This document shows positions 18,156-27,062 of a stretch of 43,698 bases of DNA, piece by piece. The notes under the pieces are model-generated. The model made no database searches. It saw only the letters and a list, made by a program, of their open reading frames with translations, and was not told where the DNA came from. This DNA comes from Prevotella sp. (lineage in GTDB: Bacteria; Bacteroidota; Bacteroidia; Bacteroidales; Bacteroidaceae), in contig JALFCW010000136.1 of NCBI GenBank assembly GCA_022771625.1, positions 1-43,698 on the forward strand. Reading direction: 5' to 3'. The first letter of the stretch is position 1. Each line of letters starts with the position of its first letter. Position numbers and translations under genes: made by a program.

Positions 18156-18938
18156 ATGGTTATGATGAAGACAATATCAAGATTATTGGCAGCGTTGCTT
18201 GTATGTGCTATATCTACTAATGCCAATGCGCAGAAGCGTGACGTTGGCGAATGGTCGATTATCCCCAAGGTGGGAGTGAATCTAGCAAAATTGAAAGGAG
18301 ACAAAATAGGATTGGTGGATTCAGATGACAAATTCATTGATTTCTCGTATAAGTTGGGATATGAGGGTGGAGCCGAAGTGGAGTATATGGTGCACGATAG
18401 GATAGGCGTGACGCTCGGTGCAATGTATGCCATGCAGAGCGAGAAGGCCAAGGACTTTCATGTGGCATCCAAGCAAGACGGTTCAGATAACCTGTATGAT
18501 TTCACCAAAGCTGAAGACATCAGGGTGAATATGGGCTTTCTGAATATTCCGCTGAAATGCAATGTCTATCTCACCGACAATATAGCCCTGAAGGCCGGTG
18601 TGCAGTTTGGATTCATGCTTTCTGCAAAACTAAAATATAATACAGTGTCGGGACTTTACGACAAGTTGAATCCTGGTAAGATAATCTACTATGATGCGGA
18701 AGGTAAACCAGCCGAAGAAGGAACTAAGGTGTATTTCTCAAATGATGTTGAGATGAAGGATGCCTATAAACATATTGACATTTCCATTCCTGTCGGTGTG
18801 TCCTATGAATATGAGAATGTCATCCTTGAGGCTCAATACCGTATCGGACTGAGCGACTTGAACGACATTCCACACGACTCCAACAAGTTTCGCAGCAGTG
18901 TATTCTCCTTTTCCTTGGGCTATCGCCTTCCACTATGA
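18156..18938 (+). CDS. Outer membrane beta-barrel protein, PorT-like
   Basis: This is a secreted beta-barrel protein of 260 residues. The start region MVMMKTISRLLAALLVCAIS is a signal peptide, with likely cleavage after NANA and a mature end of QKRDVGEW. ATGs at 18162 and 18165 serve equally well. The rest shows alternating strands and glycine/tyrosine-rich turns (GYEGGAEVEYMVHDRIGVTLGA, in which an aromatic/hydrophobic pattern repeats) and ends in the strand FSFSLGYRLPL, as in small porin-like PorT or OprF-type barrels. The function is unknown. It is a single gene with its own promoter, convergent with mntP, whose end is 9 bases away. Confidence 0.8.
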   Translation: MVMMKTISRLLAALLVCAISTNANAQKRDVGEWSIIPKVGVNLAKLKGDKIGLVDSDDKFIDFSYKLGYEGGAEVEYMVHDRIGVTLGAMYAMQSEKAKDFHVASKQDGSDNLYDFTKAEDIRVNMGFLNIPLKCNVYLTDNIALKAGVQFGFMLSAKLKYNTVSGLYDKLNPGKIIYYDAEGKPAEEGTKVYFSNDVEMKDAYKHIDISIPVGVSYEYENVILEAQYRIGLSDLNDIPHDSNKFRSSVFSFSLGYRLPL

Positions 18939-18947
18939 TTATTTCAT

Positions 18948-19523
18948 CTATTCCATTAGATGAGTGACTAGAATCTTTACGCCTATCGCCAAGAGAACCA
19001 GGCCACCGAAGAGCTCTGGTTTGAGGCGACGGGCAATGGTCTTGCCAAAACGTATGCCGAGAAGGTGACCTGCCACGGCAAAGAGAAAGGACACAATGCC
19101 GATGACAAACAGGGGAAGAGAAATGGCTGAGAGCGATGAATAGCCAAGGCAACCGAAGGAGATGCCTACGGCAAGGGCATCGATACTCGTGGCAACGGAA
19201 AGAATCAATTGGGTGCGCAGGCGACAGGGATTGAAGTGAGCCTCATCGTCGTCGTCGAATGACTCCTTGATCATTTTGCCTCCCAATATGGCAAGCAGAC
19301 CGAATGCAAGCCAATGGTCAACCGACTCAAGATAGGCACTGAAAAAAGATATGCCAAGCCAACCGATAAGGGGCATGAGGGCCTGGAACAATCCAAAAAG
19401 AAAACTCATGCGCAACATAGGGGCTGACTTCCATTTGCCGCTGATGACTCCACTCACTATTGATACAGTGAAACAATCCATTGCCAATGCTATGGCAAGA
19501 AATATTATGTCGATAATGTTCAT
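18948..19523 (-). CDS. mntP: Manganese efflux pump MntP
   Basis: MntP exports Mn(II) and protects against manganese excess. The 191-residue length matches the family (E. coli 188). It has six predicted membrane helices as two repeats, each opening with the conserved acidic motif: AIALAMDCFTVSIVSG at the N-terminus and SVATSIDALAVGISFG in the second half. A charged loop (DDDDEAHFN) separates them. The gene lies divergent from tRNA-Ser. The leader is too short to hold the yybP-ykoY manganese riboswitch that controls mntP in E. coli, and I see no such structure. Confidence 0.93.
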   Translation of the reverse strand: MNIIDIIFLAIALAMDCFTVSIVSGVISGKWKSAPMLRMSFLFGLFQALMPLIGWLGISFFSAYLESVDHWLAFGLLAILGGKMIKESFDDDDEAHFNPCRLRTQLILSVATSIDALAVGISFGCLGYSSLSAISLPLFVIGIVSFLFAVAGHLLGIRFGKTIARRLKPELFGGLVLLAIGVKILVTHLME

Positions 19524-19546
19524 TTATGTTAAAATTGCAATTTTAT

Positions 19547-19577
19547 TTTGTCGTTTCCAATAATTTGATTACCTTTG
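19547..19577 (+). promoter_or_regulatory. Promoter of tRNA-Ser
   Basis: TTTG at 19547-19550, 19 bases, then TACCTTTG at 19570-19577 give a full Bacteroidetes -33/-7 promoter. It ends 17 bases before the tRNA. Confidence 0.75.
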
Positions 19578-19594
19578 CAGCCGCAAACAAGCAA

Positions 19595-19682
19595 GGAGAG
19601 TTGGCAGAGTGACCGAATGCGCTGGACTCGAAATCCGGTATACCCTTTCCGGGTATCGGGGGTTTGAATCCCTCACTCTCCG
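19595..19682 (+). tRNA. tRNA-Ser(CGA)
   Basis: The gene is 88 bases. The acceptor stem GGAGAGT (19595-19601) pairs with ACTCTCC (19675-19681), followed by discriminator G. The anticodon stem CTGGA/TCCGG encloses the loop CTCGAAA, so the anticodon is CGA, reading UCG. A long class II variable arm (around ACCCTTTCCGGGT) and a T arm with GTTTGAATC fit serine. CCA is not encoded. Confidence 0.96.
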
Positions 19683-19695
19683 CAAGAAAAAGAGT

Positions 19696-19727
19696 CCCCA
19701 AGGCTTTCAGGTCTTGGGGCTTTTTTT
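19696..19727 (+). terminator. Intrinsic terminator after tRNA-Ser, probably bidirectional
   Basis: CCCCAAG (19696-19702) and CTTGGGG (19713-19719) form a 7-bp stem with a 10-base loop, followed by C and seven T. On the minus strand the same stem is followed by ACTCTTTTTC, so it may also stop the acyl-CoA synthetase transcript arriving from the right. Confidence 0.8.
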
Positions 19728-21378
19728 ATTTATATAAATATCTCTTGATACTCTTCTTGGGAGTCTTCTCGAATTCCTTTTCTTGGATTTCTATTGCTGC
19801 AAGCTTGCAGTAGGCGGGTTGCACGAGGTTGAGGTCTTGCAGGTTTTGCTGCATCTGGGCCTCGATATCGCTGGTGGCGAATCCTAAGTTTTTTGCCTCG
19901 TCGTAGTCGGGATATACAAGACCAACGAGTTTGGTGTCTCTCTGAACTACCACGCTCTCCACGACGAGAGACAAGGAATTTAGCTTGTCCTCTATTTCCT
20001 CGGGATAGATATTCTGTCCGCTTGCTCCGAGTAGCATGTTCTTGGAGCGTCCCTTGATGAATACATTGCCATAGGCATCCATAGTGCCGAGGTCGCCTGT
20101 GTGATACCATCCCTCATTGTCGATGGTTTGGCGGGTGGCTTCTTCGTTCTTGTAATATCCGAGCATCACATTGGTGCCGCGGGCAAGTATCTCGCCTGGC
20201 ACATTGGCAGGGTCGGGACTGTCGATCTTCACTTCCATGTGGATGACTGCACGTCCGCATGAGCCAGGCACAAAGGTCTGGTAGTCGGAATAGCAGATGA
20301 TGGGGGCGCACTCAGTGGCTCCATATCCAACGGTATATGGGAAGTTGATGCGATGGAGAAATTGTTCCACCTCCTGATTGAATGCCGCTCCGCCGATGAT
20401 TATCTCGTAGAATCGTCCGCCGAAGGCTTGCTTCACCTGGTCGCATATCTTTTCTTCCACCTTCTTGTTGATGATGGGGATATTGCGCAGCAGGCGCACC
20501 TTGCCCGATTGTATCTTGGGGAACACTTTCTTGCGGATAATCTTCTCGATGACAAGCGGTACGGCGATGATAATCTGCGGGCGCACTTCGGCAAATGCCT
20601 GTGCGATGATGGCAGGCGAGGGTATGCGGGTGAGATAATAGATATGGCAACCATAGAGGAACTCGAAGATAAACTCGAATGCCATACCATACATGTGGGC
20701 CATTGGCAGTATGCTGATCACTCTGTCGCCACGATTGATCACCTTACCGAGCACATGCACGGCGAAGTCGTAGTTGCCCCACAAGGCGCGATAAGGTATC
20801 ATCACTCCTTTGGAGAATCCCGTGGTGCCGCTGGTGTAGTTGATGAGTGCCAGTTCGTCGGGTCGTTGCTCGTGATAGTATTTCACATGCTCGCGACGGA
20901 AATACTTTGGAAACTTGCGTCCGTAGAGCTCGTTGAGGTGCTCACGGGCATAGGTCAGTTTGTCGGTGCGCGAGAGTGCAAGCGAATAGTCGGGGATATT
21001 GATAATACCTTCGAGCGAAGGCATCTTGGTGGCATCCACTTGTGTGCCTACGATGTCGCCAACGAAGAGAATTTTCGACTCACTGTGGTTGACGATGTTG
21101 TGTATCTGCTCGGGGGTGAACTCATGGAGTATGGGCACTGCCACAGCCCCGTAAGTGAGTGTGGCAAGGAAAGCCACTGCCCAATGGGCGGAGTTGCGTC
21201 CGCAAAGGGCAATCTTGTCGCCACGTTGCACTCCTGAGTTCTCGAACATGATATGCAGTTTCTCAATCTTGCGTGCCACATCGTGGTATTGCAAGGTGAT
21301 ACCTTTGTAATCAGTCAGGGCGTCGAGATCCCAGTTGTCAATGATGCATTTTTCTATTATCTCGTTGAATGAGGTCAT
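19726..21378 (-). CDS. AMP-dependent long-chain acyl-CoA synthetase (copy 1 of tandem pair)
   Basis: This is an ANL-superfamily enzyme that adenylates a fatty acid and transfers it to CoA. It has 550 residues, start MTSFNEIIEKCIIDNWDL. The AMP-binding signature YTSGTTGFSKGVM is at about 181-193, the A5-like motif GYGATECAPIICYSD follows, then WYHTGDLGTMDAYG and the hinge GRSKNMLLGASGQNIYPEEI. The catalytic lysine lies in the C-terminal TPKKSIKRYLYK. Acyl-chain preference cannot be read. The next gene upstream (10-base gap) is a close paralogue, so the pair is a tandem duplication in one transcript. Confidence 0.92.
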   Translation of the reverse strand: MTSFNEIIEKCIIDNWDLDALTDYKGITLQYHDVARKIEKLHIMFENSGVQRGDKIALCGRNSAHWAVAFLATLTYGAVAVPILHEFTPEQIHNIVNHSESKILFVGDIVGTQVDATKMPSLEGIINIPDYSLALSRTDKLTYAREHLNELYGRKFPKYFRREHVKYYHEQRPDELALINYTSGTTGFSKGVMIPYRALWGNYDFAVHVLGKVINRGDRVISILPMAHMYGMAFEFIFEFLYGCHIYYLTRIPSPAIIAQAFAEVRPQIIIAVPLVIEKIIRKKVFPKIQSGKVRLLRNIPIINKKVEEKICDQVKQAFGGRFYEIIIGGAAFNQEVEQFLHRINFPYTVGYGATECAPIICYSDYQTFVPGSCGRAVIHMEVKIDSPDPANVPGEILARGTNVMLGYYKNEEATRQTIDNEGWYHTGDLGTMDAYGNVFIKGRSKNMLLGASGQNIYPEEIEDKLNSLSLVVESVVVQRDTKLVGLVYPDYDEAKNLGFATSDIEAQMQQNLQDLNLVQPAYCKLAAIEIQEKEFEKTPKKSIKRYLYK

Positions 21379-21388
21379 ATCCTATATA

Positions 21389-23047
21389 TTATTTATACAA
21401 ATAGCGCTTGATACTCTTCTTTGGTGTCTTGGCAAATTCCTCGTTTTGCAATTGTATTGCAGAGAGATGGCAGAAGGGCGGGAGTTGCTCGTTGAGCTCC
21501 TTGCGGTTTTGCTCCATAACGCTCTCGATGTCTGAATCGTTGAATCCCATAGCATGTGCCTCGTCGAAATCCGGGAATACAAGACCTACCAGTTTGTCGC
21601 CACGCTGCACGATAAGACTTTCGTTGACCATTGCCATCGAGTTGAGTTTGTCCTCTATTTCCTCGGGATATACATTCTGTCCGTTGGCACCGAGAAGCAT
21701 GTTCTTTATTCTTCCTCGGATGAATACATGTCCGTCTGCCGACATTGTAGCGAGGTCGCCGGTGTGATACCAACCCTCGCTGTCGAGAGCTTCGCGTGTG
21801 GCTTCCTCGTTCTTGTAGTAGCCTAACATCACATTCGTGCCTCGTGCAACAATCTCGCCAGGGATATTCTCGGGGTCGGGACTAAGGATTTTCACTTCCA
21901 TGTGGCTCACAGGTGTGCCGCAACTGCCTGGTTGGAAGTCGCGCCAGTCGCTGTATGTGATAAGCGGTGCGCACTCGGTAGCTCCATATCCTGCGGTCAA
22001 CGGGAAGTCGATGCTCTTGAGGAAGGATTCTATCTCTTGGTTGAGGGCTGCGCCTCCGGTCATCACCTCATAGGCATTGCCTCCGAAGGCCTCCATCACC
22101 ATTTGACAGATGCGCTCCCTCACCTTCTTGTTGATTACGGGCATATTCCACAGCAGTCTCACCTTGTTGTTCTGTATCTTCGGGAATACCATCTTGCGAA
22201 TAATCTTCTCGACGACAAGTGGTACGGAGATGACTATGGCAGGATGAATGTCGGCGAATGCCTGTGCGATGATGGCAGGCGAGGGGAGACGGGTGAGGAA
22301 GAACAGGTGGCAACCATGCACGAAGGGGAAGATAAACTCTACCGCCATACCATACATGTGGGCCATAGGCAGGATGCTTAGTATGGAAGAGCCCTGCTTG
22401 ATGCGTGTGCCTATGACATCGAGAAGGAAGTCGAGATTGCCCCAGATGGCACGATAGGGGAGCATTACTCCCTTAGAGAATCCTGTGGTGCCACTGGTGT
22501 AGTTGATGATGGCAAGTTCTTCTGCCTGGTCGGTATGATAGCATACATCCTCCGAGCGGAAGGCACGAGGGAATCGTCGGCCGAATATTTCATTAAGATG
22601 TTCGCGTGCGTATGTAAGTTTATCAGAGCGCGACAACATCAATGAGTAGTCAGGCAGATTGATGATGCCTTCGAGAGTGGGCATTTCTACTGGATTGATC
22701 TCCTTGGCCACATAATCGCCTACAAAGAGTAGTTTTGACTCGCTATGATTGACGATGTTGTAAATCTGTTCTGGTTTAAACTCATTCTGTATGGGCACTG
22801 CCACAGCTCCGTATGTTAGTGTGGCGAAAAAAGCCACAGCCCAATGGGCGGAGTTGCGCCCACAGAGTCCGATTTTATCACCTGGTTTTACACCCGAATG
22901 TTCAAAGAGTATGTGGAGCTTTTCTATTTTTCGCGCCACGTCGTGATACTGTAATGTGATGCCCTTATAGTCGGTGAGGGCATCTAGGTTCCAGTTATCG
23001 ATAATACTTTTTTCAATGTATTTATTGAAGCTGCTGAATGTATTCAT
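21389..23047 (-). CDS. AMP-dependent long-chain acyl-CoA synthetase (copy 2 of tandem pair)
   Basis: This is a paralogue of the preceding enzyme, 552 residues from the ATG at 23047 (MNTFSSFNKYIEKSIIDNWN). The frame stays open to 23101, but those codons overlap the promoter at 23071-23102. It has the same motifs: YTSGTTGFSKGVMLPYRA, GYGATECAPLITYSD, WYHTGDLATMSADG, GRIKNMLLGANGQNVYPEEI and the same terminal lysine motif TPKKSIKRYLYK. The copies differ most around the putative acyl-binding and surface segments (HVKYYHEQRPDELA against DVCYHTDQAEELA), so they may differ in substrate; that is inference. Confidence 0.92.
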   Translation of the reverse strand: MNTFSSFNKYIEKSIIDNWNLDALTDYKGITLQYHDVARKIEKLHILFEHSGVKPGDKIGLCGRNSAHWAVAFFATLTYGAVAVPIQNEFKPEQIYNIVNHSESKLLFVGDYVAKEINPVEMPTLEGIINLPDYSLMLSRSDKLTYAREHLNEIFGRRFPRAFRSEDVCYHTDQAEELAIINYTSGTTGFSKGVMLPYRAIWGNLDFLLDVIGTRIKQGSSILSILPMAHMYGMAVEFIFPFVHGCHLFFLTRLPSPAIIAQAFADIHPAIVISVPLVVEKIIRKMVFPKIQNNKVRLLWNMPVINKKVRERICQMVMEAFGGNAYEVMTGGAALNQEIESFLKSIDFPLTAGYGATECAPLITYSDWRDFQPGSCGTPVSHMEVKILSPDPENIPGEIVARGTNVMLGYYKNEEATREALDSEGWYHTGDLATMSADGHVFIRGRIKNMLLGANGQNVYPEEIEDKLNSMAMVNESLIVQRGDKLVGLVFPDFDEAHAMGFNDSDIESVMEQNRKELNEQLPPFCHLSAIQLQNEEFAKTPKKSIKRYLYK

Positions 23048-23070
23048 TGCACAATTTTCAAATTTGTGTG

Positions 23071-23102
23071 CAAAGATATATCTTTTTCTGCACATTCGCA
23101 AA
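23071..23102 (-). promoter_or_regulatory. Promoter of the acyl-CoA synthetase pair
   Basis: On the minus strand TTTG (23099-23102), 20 bases, then TATCTTTG (23071-23078): a full -33/-7 match. It fixes the start of the downstream gene at 23047. Confidence 0.75.
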
Positions 23103-23216
23103 CTTTTTGTGCATTTTTTTTGGTTATATGCTAAAAAAGTAAGATTTTAGGTGTTTTAGAACATATTTCACTTAAGATTATGCATATTTAATATAGAATC
23201 AAGGGATAAATATGCC

Positions 23217-24464
23217 TTATTCATATCTCATCGACTTGGCGGGATGGATGTGAGAAATGAGGAAGCTAGGACCTACAAGAACGAGGACACTGATGATAAG
23301 TGTGGCTGCGTTGATGAGCAGGAATGCCTGGATATTTATCTCGGTAGGAGCCTCGCTGACATAATAGGTTGCAGGGTCGAGAGAGATAAAACCTGTTTGG
23401 CGCTGCAGGAGGATGATGGCGGCGGCGAGAATGTCGCCAATGAGCATACCCTTGCCGATGATGAAGACGGCAAACCAGAGGAAGGTGTGACGCACCGACG
23501 CCCCCTTCATCCCCAGGGCTTTGAGAACACCAATCATCTGGGTGCGCTCGAGGATGATGATGAGCAAACCGGAGATCATTGTGAATCCAGCTACGCATAT
23601 CATCAGGGCGAGGATTATCCATACATTAATATCGAGAAGCGACAACCATGAGAAAATCTGGGGATAAGTCTCGTAGATTGTTTGAGAGGTGAAGATATTT
23701 CCATCATGGTCGGATGTGCGGTTTACCTTGTCGGCTATGCGAAATGAAACGGCATTGATTTGCTGCAAGTCGCCAACAGATATTTCGGCTCCCGTACATA
23801 ATTCTCCATCCCAATTGTTCAGTTTGCGAGCTGTATATAAATCGGTGAAGCACAAGGCATTGTCAAACTGACTCATGTTGGTTTGGAAAATGCCGGAAAC
23901 GGTGAATCTCCTTACCTTCACTCCATTGTCGGAAATGAAATAGGCAAACACCTTGTCGCCTGCCTTAAGATTCATCTTGTCTGCCGTTGCTGTCGAGATA
24001 AGGAGATTTCCCTTATTCGCGGAATCACTGAATGACGGTATGCTACCGCTCTTTAGATTCGACTTGATGAACGATATGTCGTATTCTGGTCCGATACCCT
24101 TGAACGACATTCCAAGGAAGTCTTGGTCGGTCTTAAGTATGCCTTGCGTGAGGGCAAATCGCTCTACATGCTCAACACCTTCAATACCCTTTATCACCTT
24201 CATCACACTGTCGTCGATACAAATAGGATAAGGGTCGGAGCTTTGCATGGTGAGGAAGTTCTCCACCTGGATATGACTACCGAACCCGATGACCTTGTCG
24301 CGTATGGTGTGCTTGAATCCGAGCACTACCGAGACGGTTAGTATCATCACGGCAAGACCGATAGCCACGCCTGCCGTAGCTATATGTATGGCAGGGCGGC
24401 TCACCTTGCGCTTGTCGCCCTTGTCACTATAAATACGTTTTGCTATGAAAAATGATATATTCAT
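23217..24464 (-). CDS. ABC transporter permease, LolC/LolE (FtsX-like) family
   Basis: This is an inner-membrane permease of the type that releases outer-membrane lipoproteins to LolA. It has 415 residues, as LolC/LolE do (about 400-414). The N-terminal cytoplasmic stretch SFFIAKRIYSDKGDKRKVSR is followed by helix 1 (about 29-51), a large periplasmic domain (55-265), and three C-terminal helices in an FtsX domain with LERTQMIGVLKALGMKG. The ATPase LolD is not adjacent. The start overlaps the aminotransferase stop by ATGA (24461-24464), so the two are probably translationally coupled despite unrelated roles. Confidence 0.88.
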   Translation of the reverse strand: MNISFFIAKRIYSDKGDKRKVSRPAIHIATAGVAIGLAVMILTVSVVLGFKHTIRDKVIGFGSHIQVENFLTMQSSDPYPICIDDSVMKVIKGIEGVEHVERFALTQGILKTDQDFLGMSFKGIGPEYDISFIKSNLKSGSIPSFSDSANKGNLLISTATADKMNLKAGDKVFAYFISDNGVKVRRFTVSGIFQTNMSQFDNALCFTDLYTARKLNNWDGELCTGAEISVGDLQQINAVSFRIADKVNRTSDHDGNIFTSQTIYETYPQIFSWLSLLDINVWIILALMICVAGFTMISGLLIIILERTQMIGVLKALGMKGASVRHTFLWFAVFIIGKGMLIGDILAAAIILLQRQTGFISLDPATYYVSEAPTEINIQAFLLINAATLIISVLVLVGPSFLISHIHPAKSMRYE

Positions 24465-25663
24465 TCGTTGGTCCTTCCGGGGTAGGCTTCAAGAGCCTTT
24501 TGCAGTACGATGAGTGCGCGGGAGAGATCTTCCTTCTTCAGCACATAGGCAATGCGCACTTGATTGTGGCCAGCTCCCGGTGTGGTGTAGAATCCAGAGG
24601 CGGGAGCCATCATGACAGTCTCGCCCTCATATTCAAATTCCGAGAGACACCAACGGCAGAATTTCTCACTGTCGTCAACGGGCAACTTGGCTACTGTGTA
24701 GAATGCTCCCATGGGTATGGGTGAATATACACCTGGTATGCGGTTGAGACCGTCGATAAGACATTTGCGTCGCTCCACATATTCATCATAAACATCACGC
24801 ATATATTCCTCGGGAGTGTCGAGCGATGCCTCAGCCACAATCTGTCCGATGAGAGGTGGGGAGAGGCGGGCCTGACAGAATTTCATCACAGCCTTGCGCA
24901 CTTCCTCATTCTTGGTGATGAGAGCTCCAATACGTATTCCACACTCTGAATAACGCTTTGACACAGAGTCGATTAGAATAACATTCTGTTGTATTCCTTC
25001 AAGGTGGCATGCGCTGATATAAGGAGAACCGGTGTAGATATATTCGCGATATACCTCATCCGAAAAGAGATAGAGGTCGTATTTCTTCACGAGGTCACGG
25101 ATTTGGTTCATCTCGCGACGAGTGTAGAGATAACCAGTGGGGTTGTTGGGATTGCATATCATGATGGCGCGGGTGCGGTCGTTGATAAGCTCCTCAAACT
25201 TCTCCACCTTAGGCAGCGAGAATCCCTCCTCGATGGTTGTGGCAATAGTGCGTATCTTCGCTCCTGCCGATATGGCAAATGCCATATAGTTGGCGTATGC
25301 TGGTTCTGGTACGATAATCTCGTCGCCTGGATTGAGGCACGACATAAATGCGAAGAACACAGCCTCACTTCCGCCCGACGTGATAATGATGTCGTCGGCG
25401 TTGACGTTGATGTTATACTTCTTATAATAGTCAACGAGTTTTTCTCGATAACTCAGATATCCCTGCGAGGGCGAGTATTCGAGAATCTTACGGTCGATGT
25501 GCTTGAGTGCATCCAAACCCTGTTGTGGCGTGGGCAGGTCGGGCTGTCCGATGTTGAGGTGATATACCTTGGTGCCACGCTTTTTTGCTGCAGCGGCAAG
25601 AGGTGCGAGTTTTCTGATTGGCGACTCGGGCATCTCATGTCCGCGAACTGAAATTTCTGGCAT
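24461..25663 (-). CDS. Pyridoxal-phosphate-dependent aminotransferase, class I/II
   Basis: This is a fold-type I aminotransferase of 400 residues, most like the aspartate aminotransferase group. Visible features are the substrate segment HLNIGQPDLPTP (35-46), the ICNPNNPTGYLY block at 169-180, Asp202 (FSDEVY) that holds the pyridine nitrogen, and the PLP lysine Lys236 in IDSVSKRYSECGIRIGAL. The amino-acid substrate cannot be read for certain. It is the first gene of a two-gene transcript with the LolC/E-type permease and has a full promoter at 25684-25714. Confidence 0.93.
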   Translation of the reverse strand: MPEISVRGHEMPESPIRKLAPLAAAAKKRGTKVYHLNIGQPDLPTPQQGLDALKHIDRKILEYSPSQGYLSYREKLVDYYKKYNINVNADDIIITSGGSEAVFFAFMSCLNPGDEIIVPEPAYANYMAFAISAGAKIRTIATTIEEGFSLPKVEKFEELINDRTRAIMICNPNNPTGYLYTRREMNQIRDLVKKYDLYLFSDEVYREYIYTGSPYISACHLEGIQQNVILIDSVSKRYSECGIRIGALITKNEEVRKAVMKFCQARLSPPLIGQIVAEASLDTPEEYMRDVYDEYVERRKCLIDGLNRIPGVYSPIPMGAFYTVAKLPVDDSEKFCRWCLSEFEYEGETVMMAPASGFYTTPGAGHNQVRIAYVLKKEDLSRALIVLQKALEAYPGRTNE

Positions 25664-25683
25664 TCTTTTCTTTTTTTTGGGTG

Positions 25684-25714
25684 CAAAGGTAGTGTTTTTT
25701 ATACAAACTGCAAA
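25684..25714 (-). promoter_or_regulatory. Promoter of the aminotransferase-permease operon
   Basis: Minus strand: TTTG (25711-25714), 19 bases, TACCTTTG (25684-25691), ending 20 bases before the ATG. It is back to back with the promoter of the pseudokinase operon. Confidence 0.75.
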
Positions 25715-25760
25715 ATAATTAAAGGCAAATATTGACTATTAACATAATTTTTCATCAACT

Positions 25761-25793
25761 TTTGTGTTTTTTCGGCTAAAAGTTGTAATTTTG
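25761..25793 (+). promoter_or_regulatory. Promoter of the pseudokinase-recR operon
   Basis: TTTG (25761-25764), 21 bases, TAATTTTG (25786-25793). Transcription would begin about 20 bases before the ATG at 25821, so the in-frame ATG at 25764 cannot be used. Confidence 0.75.
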
Positions 25794-25820
25794 CAGAATA
25801 TTTATTCAAAGTATAAGAAT

Positions 25821-27062
25821 ATGAATTATGATGAGATGTTGTCTTCGGGCAACGTGCAAATGGCAAAAGGGGCATTGCTGCCCATTGGATTTTTACATAA
25901 GAAGCAGAGAGAGGGTAAGTTTGACAATGTGCTCGACCTTCGCCGTCATCTTTCTGACAGTGTGCTTTTTGCAAAGAACGTAAGGCATGAATGTGAGGAA
26001 AACGGCAAGCTCAATTCGCCTCATCAGTTGCATTTTGTGATTGGTGAGGAGAAGGATGGCGAACCGAAGACTCTTGAGGTGGAAAAGGGCAGATTCAACA
26101 CGTTTTCACGACTGCTTTTCGAGACACCGTCACTTGTGGGGCGTAAGGAATTCCTCAATGAAGTGATACAGCAATTGTTTGATGCTGCTGTATATATCAA
26201 CAAGATGGGAGTGCAGCACATCTGCTATTCCCCTGATAACATTTTGGCGCGAGTGGGTGACAACAAACTTGTGATGTTGTCGCATGGTTCTTATTATTTA
26301 AATATGAGCGACCAGAAGTCTTTGTATCGCGACATGACAGAATATCTGGCCCCCGAGGTGCTGTCTGGAGGTAATGTGGATGAGCGCAGTGATGTGTATT
26401 CAATTGGTAAGTTTATCGAATGGCTATACTCTACGAGCGACATGCCAATAGAATACCGCAGACTGGTGAAGAAAGCTACATCCGAATTGCCTGAAGACAG
26501 ATACAAGTCGGTGATCGATATGCGCTCGGCTCTGAAAAAATTAAAGAACGTACGCGGTTCGTTGACCACATTTCTCATAGCCCTTGCTGCGGCATTGGTG
26601 ATTGTGGGTATATATTTTGGCATGACTCCCGAACCACAGGAGATAGAATATGTAAAACCGGCACCTAAGCAGTCAACCGACGACCTGCTCGACGACGGTT
26701 TTGATCCTGCTTCCGAATTGGGCGTAATCAGTGGAGACTCGTTAAGCAAACTGCCGCCCGAGAAGCGCAAGCAGATGGAAGAGTATGAAAAGAAAGGCGA
26801 AGAGATATTCAGAAAGCAGTTTGAGAAGGAGGCCGCCCGCATCCTGTCTAAGGTATATGATGCAGAGCATATGGGTGCCAGCGAGAAGAATTTTATGGCA
26901 TCGAGCAAGAAAGTGTTCGGCGAACTGATGGAGGTGCAGCAGAAACTGTCGCAAGAGGCTAATATCAGCAATGAAAAAGGACAGTTGATAGCTACTCAGA
27001 TAATCGACAAGATTACTGATGCCAAGAAAAAGACAGTCCAGAAAAACGGAATACAGAAGTGA
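25821..27062 (+). CDS. Membrane-anchored pseudokinase (protein-kinase-like fold without catalytic residues)
   Basis: The biochemical role is unknown. The 413-residue protein has an N-terminal kinase-like domain. At 133-140, HICYSPDN aligns position by position with the catalytic loop HRDLKPEN, but Asp is replaced by Cys135 and Lys by Ser137. The DFG triad is Ser-His-Gly at 154-156 (MLSHGSYYL). The C-lobe landmarks remain: APE at 177-179 (EYLAPEVLSGG) and DVYSIG at 191-196. I see no glycine loop or ATP-binding lysine. A single membrane helix (about 249-267) leads to a 145-residue charged, helical C-terminal domain. It heads the operon and is followed by an ATTGAAAR-type tract and a DUF4494 gene. 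Confidence 0.82.
   Translation: MNYDEMLSSGNVQMAKGALLPIGFLHKKQREGKFDNVLDLRRHLSDSVLFAKNVRHECEENGKLNSPHQLHFVIGEEKDGEPKTLEVEKGRFNTFSRLLFETPSLVGRKEFLNEVIQQLFDAAVYINKMGVQHICYSPDNILARVGDNKLVMLSHGSYYLNMSDQKSLYRDMTEYLAPEVLSGGNVDERSDVYSIGKFIEWLYSTSDMPIEYRRLVKKATSELPEDRYKSVIDMRSALKKLKNVRGSLTTFLIALAAALVIVGIYFGMTPEPQEIEYVKPAPKQSTDDLLDDGFDPASELGVISGDSLSKLPPEKRKQMEEYEKKGEEIFRKQFEKEAARILSKVYDAEHMGASEKNFMASSKKVFGELMEVQQKLSQEANISNEKGQLIATQIIDKITDAKKKTVQKNGIQK

Noticed and set aside
19524..19594. Manganese (yybP-ykoY) riboswitch ahead of mntP
   Set aside because: The gap is only 71 bases and is shared with the tRNA-Ser promoter; no conserved riboswitch core is seen.
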